This document shows, in pieces, positions 49,738-51,178 of a stretch of 51,178 nt of DNA. The position numbers were made by a program, and so were the translations under genes. The notes below the pieces were generated by a model. It was not told the origin of the DNA and searched no databases. It saw only the letters and a list, made by a program, of their open reading frames with translations. The stretch comes from Bacteroidota bacterium (lineage in GTDB: Bacteria; Bacteroidota; Bacteroidia; AKYH767-A; OLB10). Each line of letters starts with the position of its first letter. Positions within the stretch are counted from its first letter, which is position 1. The stretch lies in the NCBI GenBank assembly GCA_016721435.1, contig JADKIC010000029.1, positions 1 to 51,178 on the forward strand, given 5' to 3'.

Positions 49738-50537
49738 AGTGTCCCTTTCAAATCCTTCATCTCTGCTTCCATTTTTTCGATGCGTTTCAGCACACGGTCC
49801 TTGGCCCAGTATTCTTCGGGGAGTTCGGCGCTGATGTAATTGCAGAAGCTCCATACTTCCGGCGGATATCCGTGGCCGGTACCTCGTAGGGATCGTAATT
49901 GGGATTAGGTGATTTTAAAAGTAAATTCTTTTTCTTCCGAATCTGGGTTATACGCCACTTTAAAAACAACACCATCTTCCTGCGTTAATAACACATACGC
50001 GTTACCGTCTTTGATGTCGTAAAAATTTTCCACGTACTCCCCGATGACCCAGCTCTTGTCGGGAATGGGCATCATGGAGTCGCCGGAAATCTGGAACATG
50101 CGGTATTTGCGGTCGCCGAATAGGATGGGCAATTGGAAGGTGGGTAGTTTCTTGATGAACTCGGGATCGGCAAAACCATTTTATATCCGGCTTTCGCTTT
50201 GATGGGAACGACTTCGATATTCTTCTCCCTTGTTGTTGCTGTCGACGGTAGGCGATGACGCGCAGGCGGGCACCGGTGACGTACACATCGCCGGCCACGC
50301 TCAAGTTCTGAGAGTTGGAATTCACTCAGCTTGGTGAGGTCGAGTTTGACGAGGGTGTCGATGCTGACGCGGAAATACTTTGAGAAAGACATGAGCATCT
50401 CGAGTGTTAGGGTTCTGGACGCTGCCGTTCTCGTAGCTGTTGAGGGTGGAGCGACTGATGCCGAGTTCACCGGCAACGTGGTCCTGCGTCGGCTTGCGGC
50501 GCTGGCGAAGAAGTTTGATGTTAGCGTTAAATGTCAT
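49738..50537 (-). CDS. HTH_XRE regulator with S24 (LexA-like) domain (frameshifted)
   Basis: It starts at 50,537 with a Xre-type helix-turn-helix (NIKLLRQRR, then AGELGISRSTLNSYENGSVQNP). Then come MLMSFSKYFRVSIDTLVKLDLTKLSEFQ and a linker, and the S24 domain: FGDRKYRMFQISGDSMMPIPD with the reactive Ser in GDSM, then VIGEYVENFYDIKDGNAYVLLTQEDGVVFKVAYN with the Lys. The tail is YWAKDRVLKRIEKMEAEMKDLKGTL. Frames break at about 50,410, 50,290, 50,170 and 49,910. Whether the protein self-cleaves or only uses the S24 fold for dimerisation cannot be told. Such regulators often control prophage, stress or mobile genes. A second copy of its tail is at 37,845-37,950. Confidence 0.8.
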
Positions 50538-50603
50538 GGGCTTCGGGTAATAATCCTCTTTTAAACGCGGCGATAGCAGCGGTTTCGCGGCGGGAGCAAC
50601 GTT

Positions 50604-50984
50604 CTATAATTTATTTACAACTCTTCGGACACCATCCATCACCTTCATTGAATTGAAGTTGATTAGTAGTCCAAGTTTACATCCTGATAATCTTAAATAC
50701 GTCATTACTTGTGCCAGATGTACATCGTTAAGCATCTCTACTGATTTCACCTCACTATTACTTTCTTCTCAAACCAATATATCTACCCTATATCCGGCTT
50801 CTGGTTTCACCTCCTCATATACCAACGGAAGCGCCTTTTGGTGTTCTGCTCTTAATCCGCTTCTTCAATAATAAATGCATCATTGTAGCCTCATATGCAC
50901 TTCCAATAATCCGGCACCCAGATGTTTCGGTGCAATTCTACTGCTACAGTCACGTATATCTGTGGTAAATTCATTTTCATTCAT
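50604..50984 (-). CDS. Second GxxExxY protein (compensating frameshifts)
   Basis: On the minus strand from ATG at 50,984: MNENEFTTDIRDCSSRIAPKHLGAGLLE, where one missing A hides the ESAYEA that completes the GxxExxY motif. It continues SGLRAEHQKALPLVYEEVKPEAGYRVDILV, then after a paired insertion and deletion (about 50,780-50,760) EVKSVEMLNDVHLAQVMTYLRLSGCKLGLLINFNSMKVMDGVRRVVNKL. The Asp in YRVDILV and the E-V-K form the PD-(D/E)xK-like core. About 127 residues, slightly short of the family norm of 120-150. The in-frame stops seen in the raw sequence come from offsetting one-base changes. Flanks carry GC-rich AAACGCGGCG in inverted orientation (50,564-50,573 and 51,019-51,028). Confidence 0.75.
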
Positions 50985-51178
50985 CGCTGCGTTCGTTGCG
51001 TATGATCGCTGCGCCCGCCGCGTTTGAACGGGAATTGACTTTCTTCAACAAGTTGTTTTCCATACCAAAGGGTGTTTTTTGATAAATAGTTTGCAAATAT
51101 ATGTTTATATTGCAGTCCTTCCAAATGATTGTAACTAGCAGTCAAAGGGTATAAAAATAATTTAACTTCCAAATGGCA

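Noticed and set aside
50981..51172. 63-residue minus-strand ORF at the window end
   Set aside because: No start signal, domain or neighbour support; it covers the GC-rich flank of the second GxxExxY gene.

Overview
The window looks like the chromosome of a member of the phylum Bacteroidota. The evidence is the many secreted proteins with type IX secretion (T9SS) C-terminal sorting domains, SprB-type repeats, an S46 dipeptidyl-peptidase, lipoproteins with Bacteroidota-style lipoboxes, TAnnTTTG promoter elements (the Bacteroidota -7 box) and panD-UPF0104-rfaE2 gene order. Many genes are broken by single-base shifts, several of them in A or T runs (e.g. near 7,372, 7,490 and 34,130). I therefore think much of the apparent gene decay is residual long-read sequencing error, not biology, and I report such genes as one CDS with frameshifts. 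No rRNA, tRNA or CRISPR array was seen.

Layout. 1-6,300: remnant of a T9SS protein, an outer-membrane protein, a lipoprotein and a single-domain response regulator (minus), then panD, a UPF0104 membrane protein, rfaE2 and a lipoprotein (plus). 6,560-8,720: an S46 peptidase with the DPP11-type specificity arginine. 8,800-10,650: an IS200-like HUH transposase between two repeat arrays of the same family in opposite orientation. 10,780-13,300: a DUF3127 OB-fold protein and htpG (minus).

13,665-24,904: the most interesting locus, a two-protein hybrid NRPS-PKS plus its Sfp-type phosphopantetheinyl transferase. Protein 1 is A-T-KS-AT-T-aminotransferase and protein 2 is C-A-T-TE. Read by eye, the adenylation pocket codes are DVQYIAHVVK (Pro) and DILQLGLIWK (Gly). 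The line should therefore load proline, extend it once with malonyl-CoA, transaminate the beta-keto group, couple to glycine and release a small beta-amino-acid-containing product.

25,000-35,700: ferritin, S41 peptidase, a broken protein of unknown function, deoC, a GxxExxY protein, an MsbA-like ABC exporter, pirin and YceI. Three TACGAA/TTCGTA arrays lie here, with perfect hairpins embedded in two of them.

36,000-49,700: a cluster of T9SS cargo (beta-propeller-like paralogues, a GH5-like glycosidase, a DUF11-like surface protein, a SprB/IGIGT fibre-like protein, a YCF48-like protein). It shows signs of segmental duplication and a possible phase-variable start. 49,730-51,000: an HTH/S24 repressor-like gene and a second, damaged GxxExxY gene.
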